Assembly: GCA_034769895.1 (NCBI GenBank)
Contig: CM068372.1
Span: 433,769,958-433,833,957, forward strand
From: Magicicada septendecula
Lineage: Eukaryota > Arthropoda > Insecta > Hemiptera > Cicadidae
Direction: 5' to 3'
Length of the DNA: 64,000 nt
Part shown: positions 48,198 to 64,000 of the stretch, in pieces
How positions within the stretch are numbered: position 1 is the first letter of the stretch
Layout: every line of letters begins with the position of its first letter
Notes under the pieces: generated by a model
What the model was told of the DNA's origin: nothing
What the model saw: the letters and a program-made list of their open reading frames with translations, nothing else
The model's database searches: none
Made by a program: the position numbers and the translations under genes

Positions 48198-51100
48198 TTA
48201 TAGTAACTGTCAAACGGCACCACTTATTGTATAATAAAAATATAAAAATATTTTTAGACACACAAAAAACCCATGAAAATTAATACATAAAAAACACAAA
48301 TATATACAGTTTAAATACAATTTTTACACTCGTACATAAAGAATACATACAAGTAAATAATTATATGTATTATCATAAATAAATTGTTTTGGATTTATAT
48401 TAATAATACATTATAGAAAATATCACTAAATTTCAAATTCAATTTTTCAATACAACTAAATAAATTTTAGTTATTATATGTATTATCTCTTGGGGATTTG
48501 TATAGGAAAGGTTTGCGTATTAAATACTTTTAATGTAGAGATCAATATATATCTTTCACGAACATGTTATGACATTATTTCTTCAAAATTATTTTGTGAA
48601 ACAATTACAATTAGATTGTTTGAAAATTAATCTCCTTGTTACTACTTACGCTATGCAAGAATCTAATACTTCTTAATTATACGAAAAGAGTACGAAGTCT
48701 AATGTAATAGCGTACACTTAAACATAACTATGATTAACAACTCGTCACGAAGTCAATCTAGTTGGAAGCCTATGAGGAGATGAATTGACTGGCACTGTCA
48801 TGGGAGCAATTTAGTGTTTAATTTCCGTAGACGTCTTAATGTCAGTAGCGTGTGTGCTCTCCATTTTACGAACGTCTATATTAACATGCACGTATGAACA
48901 TTCCAATACCAATGACTAAGATGATGGCAAGTAAATTATACTTAACTAAAATTCACTAGTAAATGTAAATTTACTACCACAGAAATCTACCACGGATATT
49001 GCAACGTATTATTGCATTGAGGACGTTATGTTACCTCTTACACATAACACATTATGAAGTCATAAGTTAGAAGTAGTAGACCATAAGGTATTTCTTAAAT
49101 CAAAATGTATCGGCTTTCGGTTGAAATTTAGGAGATGTAGGCCTACAGTGGTGTACGATCTTTTAGGACAGGTATTATGTAAATACATTCCTCCTTGCAT
49201 ACGTGTTTTCTAACACAAACCGTTATTATTTTCAAGTTGAAATGGCAGTAAGTAAACATTTACGAAGAATTAGTAAGCAAGAATGCGTTAGGTCACACAA
49301 ATCATATGTATCTGAAAGACCTGTATCGACTACTTTATGTAATTACTGTTATAAATATGTAAGCCTATTTTTCTCTGATGACATACGAATCAAGAAAAGA
49401 ATACTTCTTTTGTAAGTATAATTTACTCACTTTTCAGAATTATATTTCAAGTCATCAGTATCTATCCATAAATGCTTCATATGGTAAAATTATCTGAACT
49501 TCAAGTACCTTTAACATTACGTTTATAAATGTTGTCATAATTTTTTTCTTGAAGTTACTTCCGAGGCAACTAGCCGTAATACATTTGCCAGTTAAGTTAC
49601 TAAGATTACACGTACTTGAATAAACCTGTCTTTGAAATATACATGGCTAACGTAATCTCAATATTATTAACACAAAACCTTTTTATACAACTAATTGCCA
49701 AATACATATAAAATAATATTTATTCCCGCTATTAATTTGGCACTGCAAACGTTTATAAAAACGTCCGTCTTACATCAAAAATCTTGTACGTAATTAAAAC
49801 CTTTTAACGTAAGAATTATATAGTTAATTTCCTTTGTAACTAATGTAGTTAATTTCCATCAGAACTACTCGTACAAACGTCGATTTCCTATATTATTACA
49901 ACAAAAATTACATCAAACCTAATTTCATCATACAATTACAAAATATTAGATTAGTAAGCTCGTTAAATCCAGAACTCGTGCACTATTTTCAAGGATATTA
50001 TTATGTTTTAACAGGAGTGACAACAAAGACATGTATTGTTGTCACCTATTTTTTATTACTTCTGATAAGTGTTTGGAACATTCCTTCTGTTAAAGATGTA
50101 GTCTGTTAAAAGCTGTGTTTAGATCTCCCGTTGGATAAAATAGTTGATAAGTTACTATAGATTCCTCTATTATCTTTTTGCATTGTTTTATGAAGTATCC
50201 TTAACAGAAAAAAAGAATAACAATGCACTTATAAAAGTACCTTGAAGCAATTATGCTCTAATTTGTTTAAATTTTGGAGATTGCAGCTTTCAATACGTGT
50301 TTTAAAGTACTGTAGATATGAGGAGTTAAACAGAAGATAAAATTAATGATGCGAAAGTCTATTGACTTTTTTCAGAAACTATATGTGTCAGATCATTTGT
50401 GTTTAAACCCTATGTGTTTATTGAATTCTTAGCTCACATTTAAAAATAATTCCGAACAATACATTTCTTTTCAGGTGCAAGATGAGAGCTGATAAAATAA
50501 AAGGCTCATTTGTGTTTGCGGTTTAGTGGTTTGAAGTTAAGGGTTTTTTAAAAAAACTTTAAGGAGTAATACGTTATGAAAAAAGAATTACTACGTTGAA
50601 CAGTGTTCGTATAAATTCACTTGCTTTTTAAAGCACTCGTTTCTGTACTGTTGCATAAATTAAATGGTATCCGGACAACATTTCTTTGTTTAGGATGTTA
50701 ATTTCGTCGTGATTTTTATTAAAAGTGAAGCATTTAATTGGTGTTGACATCTGAAGTGGAACATTCAGATAGTTCTCGTCTACCGTTATATCAGAGTGAA
50801 AATGTCAATTCCGTCAGTTTACCCCCTAACTGTTAGGCAGATTCTCCAGTCCATTTTTTGCCTTTACTTGGCAGGAACATATTTGGCAAATCATATGTGA
50901 TGTACATAAGTGTAGTGGTCTTTGGCACCATTGCTAGAACTCTGTGTAGTAATTGAAATAGTGTGAATTGATGTACATCTGAAAGATTTTGTTTCGGTTT
51001 TATTTGAACCCGTTATGTTATTTGTTATTAATATGTTGAATTTTTTGTAGTTTTTGATATTTCTGTTTGGGTGGCCTTTTAATGGACAGCAAATGAAAGA

Positions 51101-51549
51101 ACGAGTGTAAAAACGATTAGAGTTAAAAAACCGACGAACATAGCCAAACAATACTTTTGAATAGTAAAACTGATAAAGAAGACGCACCTTGTGTCGCCAT
51201 GATTTTAAAAAGTATCCAAGAAAGTAGATAAGTTTTTCCAAGCAGTATAGACAAAAGCCAAGTTCAAGAGTAGACAGAAAGAAAATGAAGCTAGCCCTTT
51301 ATTTTCTTTATTTACGATTGTGTATAAGTTTAAGCTGCCTTGTATTTTAAAGTCTTTAATTGTAATTAGATTTAATACTAACGAATGTCGGCATTTGCAT
51401 AAATAATTTCATGCGGAAAGATTTGTCTTGATATTAAAAGTTTTAAAACCTACTAAGCATACAACAACCATGCCCCACAGTTACAAATTTATTTAAGATT
51501 TACACAAATTTTTTGTTTGGTATTTTGTAATTAAGTCTATAAAGTTGGA

Positions 51550-51591
<42 letters not shown>

Positions 51592-53890
51592 TACCTATCT
51601 ATCTATCCATCTGTCTCTCCCTCTCACTACCTCACAGAGACCCGCGCGCGTACACACACTCTCACACACACACTCACATAAACGTTCTTTCTCTTCATCT
51701 CAGTCTTTTTATTAAAGACACAATCCAAAATGCTTGTATGCAAAGAAGACAATGCATAATATTTTAAGTCTAGGACAACAAATCATATTGCGCAGATTGT
51801 TAATTGAATCAAATGGAGTAGAAACGAAACGTGAATAAAATTGTAAAACTATATTGTTTAAAAGACTTAATTCCCACAAAAGGTATAACGTTTTTTGAAT
51901 CACTAATAACACAATTGTGTAAACAAGAAAGAATTTTAATTAGAGAAAACTGAATTTACATTTTAAAACGAGTAAATTATTGTCTCTTTTACTTTCTTTT
52001 AACATTACTGAAATTTTTCAAAATAGAAATTTCATGTTTGGACCAGTAGAGGCAAACTCGTTCAGTTATGTTAAGTGACCAGCGGTGACAAATAAAAATT
52101 TAATTTCTTGAATTTTTTTACTATTTACTGTTTTAAAACTTTACAGTTCTATAACACATTTCGAACTATTATTTCAACAAGTAAATTTAAAGTAGGATGT
52201 AGGCGTATATTAAAGGAAGTGTAAAACAAATTAATCAAAACATACAAAAATATGTAAACATTTGCTGATTTAGAAACTACATTAGATAATTTCTTATGAT
52301 ACAATTTTTAGAAAAGTCTTGTGTACCTTGCTTCAGGCCCAATGCTGAATTTTAAAAACTGTCATAACACATAGCTTGTCTACTACACTGTAATGTGTAT
52401 ATGGCTTGTAGCAAAGTGAAAAACTTGCTACCTACAATAAAGTTATCTAATCAGCATATAAAAGAATATTACTTTAATTTGAAAAAGGACCTTAATGTTT
52501 GATATAAAATTCTTGGCTGAATGGCTTTATACAATTCGTAGCTGAAACCAATGAAAGCAGTAGTTATGGAATCTTTAGTCTACAATATTACTGATCTCAT
52601 AACTTATCCATAAAATTATGAACTGCACAATGGTGCAATATGAATTCCTCAAATTAAAATGATGGTTGGTAATCAATTTGCTTTTTTTAAAAAAACGTTT
52701 AAAAATTGTAACCCTCCTTGGAACAGCAAATAGTTACAATATATGTAATTGTACCAATGACTAGGGACAGTGTACGTTATTCTAACGTAAGCAAATTATT
52801 CTCCTAGCAGAATAATTTATCTTCAATCAAAATTATTAAAATGACAGCAAGATTGTAAATGGTTTTGCAAATATTTTAAAATACAAGTATATGTATTAGG
52901 TATCAAAATATACTTTTATTATAAAGAAAAATGTAAAATTTATTTTTATTATATACAGTAATACTCTAACAGGGAACTGCGCTGTAAATCTAAGGGACGT
53001 GAAAGGGGTAGTAGCCGTCCCCAAAGCGTTGTTAGTGTTGTTTTTAATGAGATTGTATTAAACACCCTTAGAGATTAATGAAGTTATACATTCACAAAAT
53101 TAACATTTATAAAATATTGTGATGTGTAGTGTAAAAGTACACTAAATATAAAAAATGAATTCAAAAAGCGTACAAGACAAAATTGAACATTTTTATTCCT
53201 TGCAGTATATTTCAAACACATAATACTTTTTACTTTAACGGAGAAGAGAATTTTAAATTAATTTTTACAAAAGTGAATTGCTGATTATTCTGTAATCAGC
53301 ACGTTCCTTGAAATTAAGCAATAAAATTTAATCTAAACGGTTAACAACATATTACTTTTAATTAACTCTACATTAATATTCCTAAAAAAACTCATACGTG
53401 GCCAACATTACAGACTCGCCGATTTTATTAATTATTCAAAGTTGACCTTTGGTACATTAAAGAGTGACAAGCTTATTTTAAATTTTAATCCCTGTTACAA
53501 TTATTGTAATAATTCGTTTTTATAAAAAATGATAATTTGATACCTTCATCTACAATATCTATATAGGCTATATATATTGCAACAGTACAACCATTAACGG
53601 TAATGTGCATTGCGAAAATAAATGAAATAAATAATAAAAATATATAAATATGAATTATTAAACATGATTCAGATTGCATAAGCTGGATCGTAGTTAAAAA
53701 TAGGGAGCGCAGAATTCATGCATGGACATGCATTTCCGACACACCTGTCGCTAGCGTTGTGTACACGCGTATTTTGTTTGTGTGTGTGAAGCCTGTCCGT
53801 TCCTGAAATGTAACCAACCCTTTTCAAATAGAATAGTTGTATGTTTTATATTAATTTTAAGAAAACTATGTACGATAGGGTAAAAAAAAG
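48198..53890. other. AT-rich region, no gene recognised
   Basis: Open frames at 49203-49415 (+), 50891-51241 (-) and 51712-51912 (-) have no recognisable domain. The only clear structure is the pyrimidine-rich microsatellite at 51551-51680. Confidence 0.5.
51551..51680. repeat. (CT)n / (ATCT)n / (CA)n compound microsatellite
   Basis: CT repeats (51551-51587) pass into CTAT/CCAT-type tetranucleotides and then CACA-rich sequence. Nearly all bases are pyrimidines for the first 80 bp. Confidence 0.9.
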
Positions 53891-55175
53891 ACACCAAAGT
53901 GTATAGAAATTAAATTTGAATAAAGTGTTAAAAGCCGTACCGATGTGACGAATGGTGTAATTACTATACGTAAAACATTAATAGCTCTTTTTGTGATTAA
54001 CATAAAGAAGTGTAATTTACTTATAGTAAACATATAAAAATCGGTGATCGATTGAGCATCGAGTGATTTGAAACAAACTTCGTAATTCGCGAAGATAGGC
54101 GAAAATTTTGAATTGAACCAGAGTGGGAGAAATGACGCTTCGACAGAATCTGACAGGTTTAATATTGTTCAGACATGAGTTTTTGCACGACCTGACTATA
54201 AATACCAGGTCGCGCTAATAAAGTTTCTTCTTCTCGATTCAACCGTTGCCACAGGAGGCTATGTCAGTCGACGACGCTAATTCACATCTATAGTAAGAGT
54301 CACAGGACAAACTAAATGTCCAACCAGAGCAGCAGAGTACATACGATAAGGTCTATGGACACACAGGCAGCATATGATGTGAGGCGAGACGACTATTAAA
54401 CAATACATGCAGTGGAACACGACCAGAGGACCAGAAGGGCACGGAGGACACGACCAGATGACCAGAAGGACACGGAGAATCCGACCAGAGGAACAAAGGA
54501 GAACGTACAGATGATTAACCACGTCTAACGAGGTAACAAAAAACCATTGTAATTATAGACATTTGAAAGACGCTAATTAAAGTTGGAATGAAAGACATTC
54601 AACCAGTATTAAAATAAATAAATTGTACATAAATGTAAAAGCAGAATAAAAGATAGAATAATATTTCTTGTATTAAAGTTAGTAAAAGAAGGTAACGTAA
54701 ATGATAAGAGAAATATTTTGTTTTTGCATTAACGTAATTAGTAAAGTCTTGTTGATAAAGGAGAATGCATATGCAGTAGAAAGTTAAAACAAAATTAATA
54801 TAAAAGAAATTTGAATACAAGCAAACTCATTATTGAAGCAAATTAACCAGCAATTGCAAAAAGATGAGTACACAATGAGTAAGCCGAGAGCAAAATAAAT
54901 ATTTAATTAATTAAAATTAGATAATAAGATTTATGTATAACTTGTGTATGTAATTTGTTAGCAATAAGTTGTGTACGGAAGATTCGTACAAACAATATAA
55001 TAATCAGTCAATATTTAATATACGAAATGAAAGATTTTGTTTAATAAATAAATAATGGAACAATTTTAAAATTAAATAACGTACCATCTTCTTATTACGA
55101 TTACACCCATGAATTCAATACATTATATAAATGCAAATTGTGTTGTTACAATATATATATATATATATATATACA
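53891..55175 (+). mobile_element. LTR-like module 1
   Basis: A run of landmarks that is repeated in the same order in the next module: CACCAAAGTGT (53892), TATAAATA (54197), AATAAAG (54217), TTACACC (55101) and AATTGTGTTGTTA (55136). TATA and polyadenylation signals close together, without coding sequence, suggest the long terminal repeat of a retrotransposon. The copy also has a 31-bp tandem repeat (54417-54505) and ends in an (AT)n tract. Ends of the LTR are not defined. Confidence 0.4.
54417..54505. repeat. 31-bp tandem repeat, about 2.8 copies
   Basis: Units begin at 54417, 54448 and 54479. The core is CGACCAGAGGACCAGAAGG followed by a CACGGAG-type end, with several substitutions. It is GC-richer than its surroundings. 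Confidence 0.85.
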
Positions 55176-55489
55176 TTGCAACGATACAGCCATATGCTGT
55201 ATTGGGCATTGATTTAAATAAATATAAAATTTGTAGAATTATTGTAAGTTAGGGCTAAATGAACAGGTCTGAGATTGTAAAAATATTTCGTTGTTATATT
55301 AGGGGCGAAATTAACCTGTTTCGACAGGCAAAGAACACTGCTCGATTGTATGTGTGTTACGAGTGTATCTTGTGTGTGTTAGTGATGCAGGTACAGACAG
55401 GAATCTCAGCTACCCTCCCCAAGTAATTAATAAAATAATTATTTTAATTCACTGTGCTAAAACTAATTAGTGTATAAACAAACCAAAGG

Positions 55490-56912
55490 CACCAAAGTGT
55501 GTGTGAAATTTATAGTTATCCCCAGTGAGAAAATGACGTTAATAGGACACCTTACGCGGAGGCAGTGCGAAATAAATGTGCCAAAAATACGCAAATTACC
55601 CTAAGACGCTCAAATTAATACAGTGAGTGCTTAATCAAATTAGCTATGATTTGTGCTATCTAGATTCCGTACAAAACATTGCCATTTGCTAAAAATTGCA
55701 AATATATAGGAAAAGGTTCGGGAGTGGGGGCTAGCATGTGATCTGCAGGTCTCGACAAGATGATTTCGGAACCAACAGGTGCGGAATCTCGAGAGGGTAT
55801 AAATTAAGGGTTCGACTGAAAACCCTTCTCTTCTTTTCAAGACACAGTTGCAGTCGGGCAGATTTTATTTTATTATAAGTCTCATTGATGAACGAATAAA
55901 GACGTTCAGTAATTATGTTGACAATATTTCGGGAAGCGTGAAGTACCGGGACCGTTTAAGTCTACAAAGAGTATCTACGGAGAAGCTGCAAGAGCGACGA
56001 GGGATGCTGGACGTTAGGAGATGTTTTTTGACGCCTAACCGACGATTGAGATCCACCTTGCAGCAGATACCAATTCTCTGAGACGGACCACACACTGCTG
56101 GAGAACGACGTTGGACTCTGGACATATCCAGGACCACGCCAAGCCAGGAGTAACGGAAACCCAACTCTGGACAACGCTGGACCCCGTCAATAAGTCGTAA
56201 GATCATCAAAACTCGAGGTGACATGCATAATGCATTTATAAATGATTTTTTAAAAGAGCTCATAAAGACTATATAAAAAAGACAATACATTAAAACAAAG
56301 AAAAAGTTGATAATTAGAAATAATATATTAGAATCTTAGATAAATGTTTAGTCGTTAGAATGAGCGATCGCATATAAAGAAATAAAAAAAGAGTTTAAAT
56401 TTGAGAGAGTATATTTTTGTTTATCAAAGTAAATAATTAAATTGATTTGATATTTGCATTGTAGAAAAGATTAATTTTAATTTTGAATATACAAAAATGC
56501 CAGTCTAAAAGTAATTAATATAATTTTAAATTTAATTTTTAAACATTGGTATAGACTGAGCAAGTTGAGGTCAGATCTTAATTAAAAGAATTCAATTCAA
56601 ATTACATTTTAATTTTATTGTTTTAGTAAATCAAATTGAATAAATGTCTCTAGATTAAGATTATTAACATGTCTAGATGTAAGAGTGTTTTAAATGTGTG
56701 TAACACCGTATAGTTTAAGAGATAAACACTTAGTAATGAGTGATATCTTGACAGAAGATTATTAACGATGTTTTATTATTTATAAGGTTTGAGAAAACAA
56801 TAAATATGAATTTTTAAATACTCATAAATCTATAGTTACACCTGGTATTGTTATAATTACTTACAACCTGCATATATAATTGTGTTGTTATATAATTTTG
56901 TTGCCCGTTAAC
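55490..56912 (+). mobile_element. LTR-like module 2
   Basis: Landmarks in the same order as module 1: CACCAAAGTGT (55490), TATAAATTA (55798), AATAAAG (55895), TTACACC (56836) and AATTGTGTTGTTA (56879). Offsets to module 1 grow from 1598 to 1743 bases, so the two are collinear with gained or lost bases. It is followed by TTGGGGCTCGAC at 56913, which resembles a primer binding site for tRNA-Pro (TGGGGGCTCG type). This fits a 5' LTR in front of the gag-position ORF at 57345. Confidence 0.45.
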
Positions 56913-57199
56913 TTGGGGCTCGACACGCTTACTTTTAAAAATATTACCGTTGTAATAATGGCGCTCCAAGATCGTGGAGCTCCTCAAACACAAATAAATT
57001 TATATTTGCAAACGTTGTATCGTTATAAATAATGTCGCCATGAACGTGGAGCACGAAACGCCTACATTTAATAATTAATGTATGCTCTATGATTACCAGT
57101 GTTTGATAATTTATATGTTATAACTAATATTATATTTTAATTATTTTTTGTATGTTAGTTATTTTTAAATTGTTGTGTATTATATTGTAATAACGCAAC

Positions 57200-57208
57200 T
57201 GGCGCCCA
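57200..57208 (+). promoter_or_regulatory. Alternative primer-binding-site-like motif
   Basis: TGGCGCCCA follows AACGCAAC. TGGCGCCC is the start of tRNA-Lys-type primer binding sites of many Ty3/Gypsy elements. The downstream match is poor. It competes with the motif at 56913 for the role of primer site, and at most one of them is real. Confidence 0.3.
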
Positions 57209-57344
57209 CCCAATAAACAGGTGTTATTGTAACATTAATAAATAAAAATAAATAAATAATAATACTTAACAATAAATAAATAAACGCTCGCATACGGTTC
57301 ACCAATAATAAATTATAAATAAATATTTTAATATCATATTCGAT

Positions 57345-57863
57345 ATGGCAGCACCAGGAAGTATTAGTATGGAGGCAATCATTAAGATGATGGGAAACAT
57401 TATGGACGAATATGGAATAAGACAGAATGTATGTGCTAGATTAGATAAACAAATAGAAGAGTTAACACCAAATAAAGAACAATTAGGTAAAACATTAAAA
57501 GAATATAATACAATACTAAGAGTAGGAGCAAACGTAGAACAAGATATCGTAATTAATACTGCGCGCTTAGGACCTACGGATATCGACAATAATACGCGTA
57601 TAAACGCACGCAAAAGTAATGTTAAGATAGCACTTGATAAACAAGCTACTAAAATCAAAAAAGAACTTGAAGGAATGTTAATAATTAATAATAATAATTC
57701 TAATGAAATAATTAACACTACGGAAGAATATGAAATAAAAATTCGACAATCGTACCTGGATAGCAACAATATCCAATTGGCAGGTTACACACACACACAC
57801 ACGTGTGAAACAATTAAAACGCAATATTTACGACGAGAACACACACACGAAGTGTCACTGTAA
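57345..57863 (+). CDS. Gag-position ORF of the LTR element (unrecognised)
   Basis: A 172-codon ORF with an ATG at 57345, the first long frame downstream of the LTR-like modules. It starts MAAPGSISMEAIIKMMGNIM, has a charged, helix-prone middle rich in Lys, Glu, Asn and Ile, and no zinc knuckle. A (CA)n tract at 57787-57804 gives the YTHTHT run near the C-terminus, and the sequence before this tract looks more protein-like than that after it. The likely role, from position only, is a capsid-type Gag protein; I cannot confirm it by motif. Confidence 0.4.
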   Translation: MAAPGSISMEAIIKMMGNIMDEYGIRQNVCARLDKQIEELTPNKEQLGKTLKEYNTILRVGANVEQDIVINTARLGPTDIDNNTRINARKSNVKIALDKQATKIKKELEGMLIINNNNSNEIINTTEEYEIKIRQSYLDSNNIQLAGYTHTHTCETIKTQYLRREHTHEVSL

Positions 57864-58332
57864 CTATAACTGTGGTAGGAAACCATCTATACGAAACACT
57901 ACGCAAACTTGTGATAATTATAATATTAATTATAAAAACGGTAAATACCGAACGAGAGATAATTATAGTAATGATAATTACAACTGTAATTATAAAAACT
58001 ACAGAGATTATCATAAACGACGCACAAAAGAATGTTCCACTGTGTATGTAAAACGCATACAAACTACTAAGAAATGCGTTCGACAAGAGGGGCGCAGCAG
58101 TGAGAATGAGAGAGAAGAATGTAGAACGAGAGAGAGACGTTATTTGTGGCTGTCAACTAGAGAAAAATTCTCGCCCTATAGACAGGTAAGTCACGCGGCG
58201 AATATGCACAATAACGAGGAAGGAATACGAGACGGAAATAACTGTACTCGTCGGCTAATATACGACAACGGCGATTACACGTCGAGGTACAATAGATTTC
58301 CTGTTGACGGACACATTGCATTGTTAGCTTAA
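57805..58332 (+). CDS. Overlapping second ORF of the LTR element (unrecognised)
   Basis: An ATG-started 175-codon ORF overlaps the previous one by 59 bases in another frame. It is rich in Asn, Tyr, Arg and Cys (CHCNYNCGRK, NYNCNYKNYRDYHKRRTKEC) and ends RFPVDGHIALLA. The cysteines do not form a CCHC knuckle. The two ORFs meet exactly at the (CA)n tract, so either repeat slippage split one Gag reading frame, or a programmed shift joins two products. The composition (AT-rich third positions, tyrosine-asparagine runs) may equally reflect a non-coding stretch. Confidence 0.3.
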   Translation: MKQLKRNIYDENTHTKCHCNYNCGRKPSIRNTTQTCDNYNINYKNGKYRTRDNYSNDNYNCNYKNYRDYHKRRTKECSTVYVKRIQTTKKCVRQEGRSSENEREECRTRERRYLWLSTREKFSPYRQVSHAANMHNNEEGIRDGNNCTRRLIYDNGDYTSRYNRFPVDGHIALLA

Positions 58333-59129
58333 ACTAGGGAGAGTGTAAATTGAACCACACTCAATACCCGAATGTGAATGAATAATTATTTTTAAAAGAA
58401 AATATTACTGTTAATTATTAATAATAAGAAAAGGAATTAAATAATAAGAAATAATATGTGTAAAAAAAGTTAGAAATTATATCTAAGAAAATATTATAAT
58501 TGATAACAAAATGTTAAAGAATTCAATAAAAAAAGGAGTGTTATGCTAAATAAAAGGAATATTATATTAAAATAAAGGTAAGACATATATTATTGGTAAA
58601 GAATGTTATGTTTGTAAGAATAGCAAGGAATGTAATGTGTTAAAAGTATGTTAAGAAATGATTATAAGGAATGTTATTATCAATGTTGTTATTAATATGA
58701 AGAAAGGATTAGAGATGAGAAATAAATGTTATAATTGTCAGAATGGCTGATCAAGCGAAATCTTCATACCTTAGTGGAAATGCAAGGACACAGAAGAAAG
58801 CGATAGTGAAAGTCAAGGGCAGAGACTACTTAGAGCTCAAATACTACGATTAAAACATCGAGTAGATTTAAGCACATAAAAGTCTGGATATAGACGTGTT
58901 TCTAAGGTAGTCATCTGTAGCCGATAATGCGACTCACTACGAAGCTAAAAAAAGGTGTATTTCAGCACATGGTACGAATGAAGAAAATGATGAGCGATCA
59001 GAAAGGTAATGTTAAAGAAATGTAATAAAGGATAATGAAAGTTAATGTATTATAGAAGTAATGTAAGAAATGGTAAGTAATGTTCATGTTAAGAAAAGAG
59101 TTAAGAAACGAAGGTAAGAATGTATGAGT
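58333..59129 (+). other. Degenerate interior, no frame
   Basis: Where protease, reverse transcriptase and RNase H would be expected there are only 800 bp of AT-rich sequence, with many short motifs of the type GAATGTTAT. No RT motif is visible. Pol is mostly deleted. Confidence 0.5.
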
Positions 59130-59480
59130 AAGGAAATGTAAAATTTCAGAGTGGAAGATGGCATAAATATGTGGAAATGCAGAGCATCCAGAAAGAAAAT
59201 AAGGGAAAGCTAATTGCAGTGGATCTTTTTTTTGGAAAACTTCAAAGATCAAGTCGTGAAGTGAAACACATACTCGTTTGTATTGATGTATTTTCTAAAG
59301 CCGTCAGTTATCCTTAAGATAATTTTCTTTAGGAAGACATTATCTTTAAACCGATTAAACAACAAGGCAACGCACTCATTCAAAAACCATATACAATATG
59401 TCATATGCAAATGTCATAGGAATACACTAGCGTGCGCGAACGCCATTCTGCAATACGCTATAAGACACTGTTCCACATGA
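59130..59480 (+). pseudogene. Ty3/Gypsy-like integrase fragment
   Basis: A + strand frame (about 59140-59313) reads EMQSIQKENKGKLIAVDLFF, GKLQRSSREVKHILVCIDVF, SKAVSYP and stop. It corresponds to the start of the integrase core: 'P..KGELIAVDL.GPLP.S..GVKYILV..DVFSK.V.LYP', with the first catalytic aspartate in AVDLFF. After the stop another frame (59307-59480) reads LSLNRLNNKATHSFKNHIQY and later YAIRHCST, resembling the part up to the 'SIRHPQSN' block, but the second catalytic aspartate region (usually SD.G..F) is not preserved. Clearly inactive. No 3' LTR was found downstream. Confidence 0.7.
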
Positions 59481-63836
<4,356 letters not shown>

Positions 63837-64000
63837 AAGTCATCATCATTCCAAGGATTAGGCCCTAGACCTGTTCCAAAACCCATCTCCTCTTTGGCTT
63901 ACCGACATCTCTATTCCCAGTAGATAACCCAAAACAGCCACTGGTAAACGGATACAAGACATGCAATTCAAGTGTTCACACCATCCCTTTCTGTGGTCTT
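63837..64000 (-). mobile_element. Probable LINE 3' end, runs off the window
   Basis: The + strand begins with GTCATCATCATTCC and turns GC-richer to the end of the window. On the - strand this ends GGGCCTAATCCTTGGAATGA followed by TGATGATGA. The layout, a degraded coding end followed by a short triplet repeat, matches that of the RTE-like LINE at 40.08 kb, whose tail is GAC triplets. The body would lie beyond position 64000. Confidence 0.45.

Noticed and set aside
50891-51241. 116-codon - strand ORF
   Set aside because: Composition biased to Ser, Thr, Asn and aromatic residues from AT-rich DNA, with no recognisable motif or supporting context.

Overview
The window is AT-rich eukaryotic DNA with no bacterial or phage gene structure. 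It contains no intact host gene that I can recognise. It is dominated by long non-coding AT-rich stretches, microsatellites and decayed mobile elements. The mix of elements (a Jockey-clade LINE, RTE-like endonuclease/reverse-transcriptase LINEs, Penelope-like elements with GIY-YIG domains, hAT, Tc1-like and TTAA-target DNA elements, Ty3/Gypsy-like integrase) suggests an arthropod, most likely an insect with a large repeat-rich genome. Jockey-clade LINEs are mainly known from arthropods. The species cannot be fixed from the sequence.

Layout. At 1.8-4.0 kb is a 5'-truncated, frameshifted Jockey-like LINE (- strand) with its poly(A) tail. At 5.28-6.70 kb is a Penelope-like element bounded by ~196-bp inverted terminal repeats that carry hammerhead-ribozyme-like motifs. 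6.7-15.7 kb has no recognised gene. At 15.72-16.17 kb is a Tc1-type foldback MITE (131-bp terminal inverted repeats, TA target duplication). At 21.1-21.4 kb is an RTE-like LINE relic, followed by an 18-unit, 91-bp minisatellite (21.65-23.30 kb) with higher-order structure. At 24.34-25.5 kb is a second, different Penelope-like relic (- strand) with its own hammerhead-like motif. 25.5-39.8 kb has no recognised gene apart from one unassigned coding-like stretch (35.5 kb) and a Z-DNA-prone palindrome.

The richest part is 39.8-44.9 kb, a nested stack: a hAT element (ZMYM1-like transposase) contains a small TA-flanked palindromic element, which contains an RTE-like LINE, which contains a 1,157-bp DNA transposon with TTAA duplication and a transposase C-terminus. 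Just outside it are a 130-bp retro-insertion with a 15-bp target duplication and (TAAG)n tail (45.25 kb), a polyadenylated insertion inside a (TAC)n microsatellite (46.5 kb), another RTE-like C-terminal relic (47.3 kb) and an unassigned coding-like stretch (47.85-48.2 kb).

53.9-59.5 kb looks like remains of a Ty3/Gypsy-type LTR retrotransposon: two collinear, diverged LTR-like modules, a primer-binding-site-like motif, two overlapping gag-position ORFs, and a broken integrase. The last 4.5 kb holds a large compound dinucleotide repeat and, at the very end, the probable 3' end of another LINE.

Nothing here works together as a host operon or pathway. The biology is a record of successive transposition, with target-site signatures readable at many junctions.
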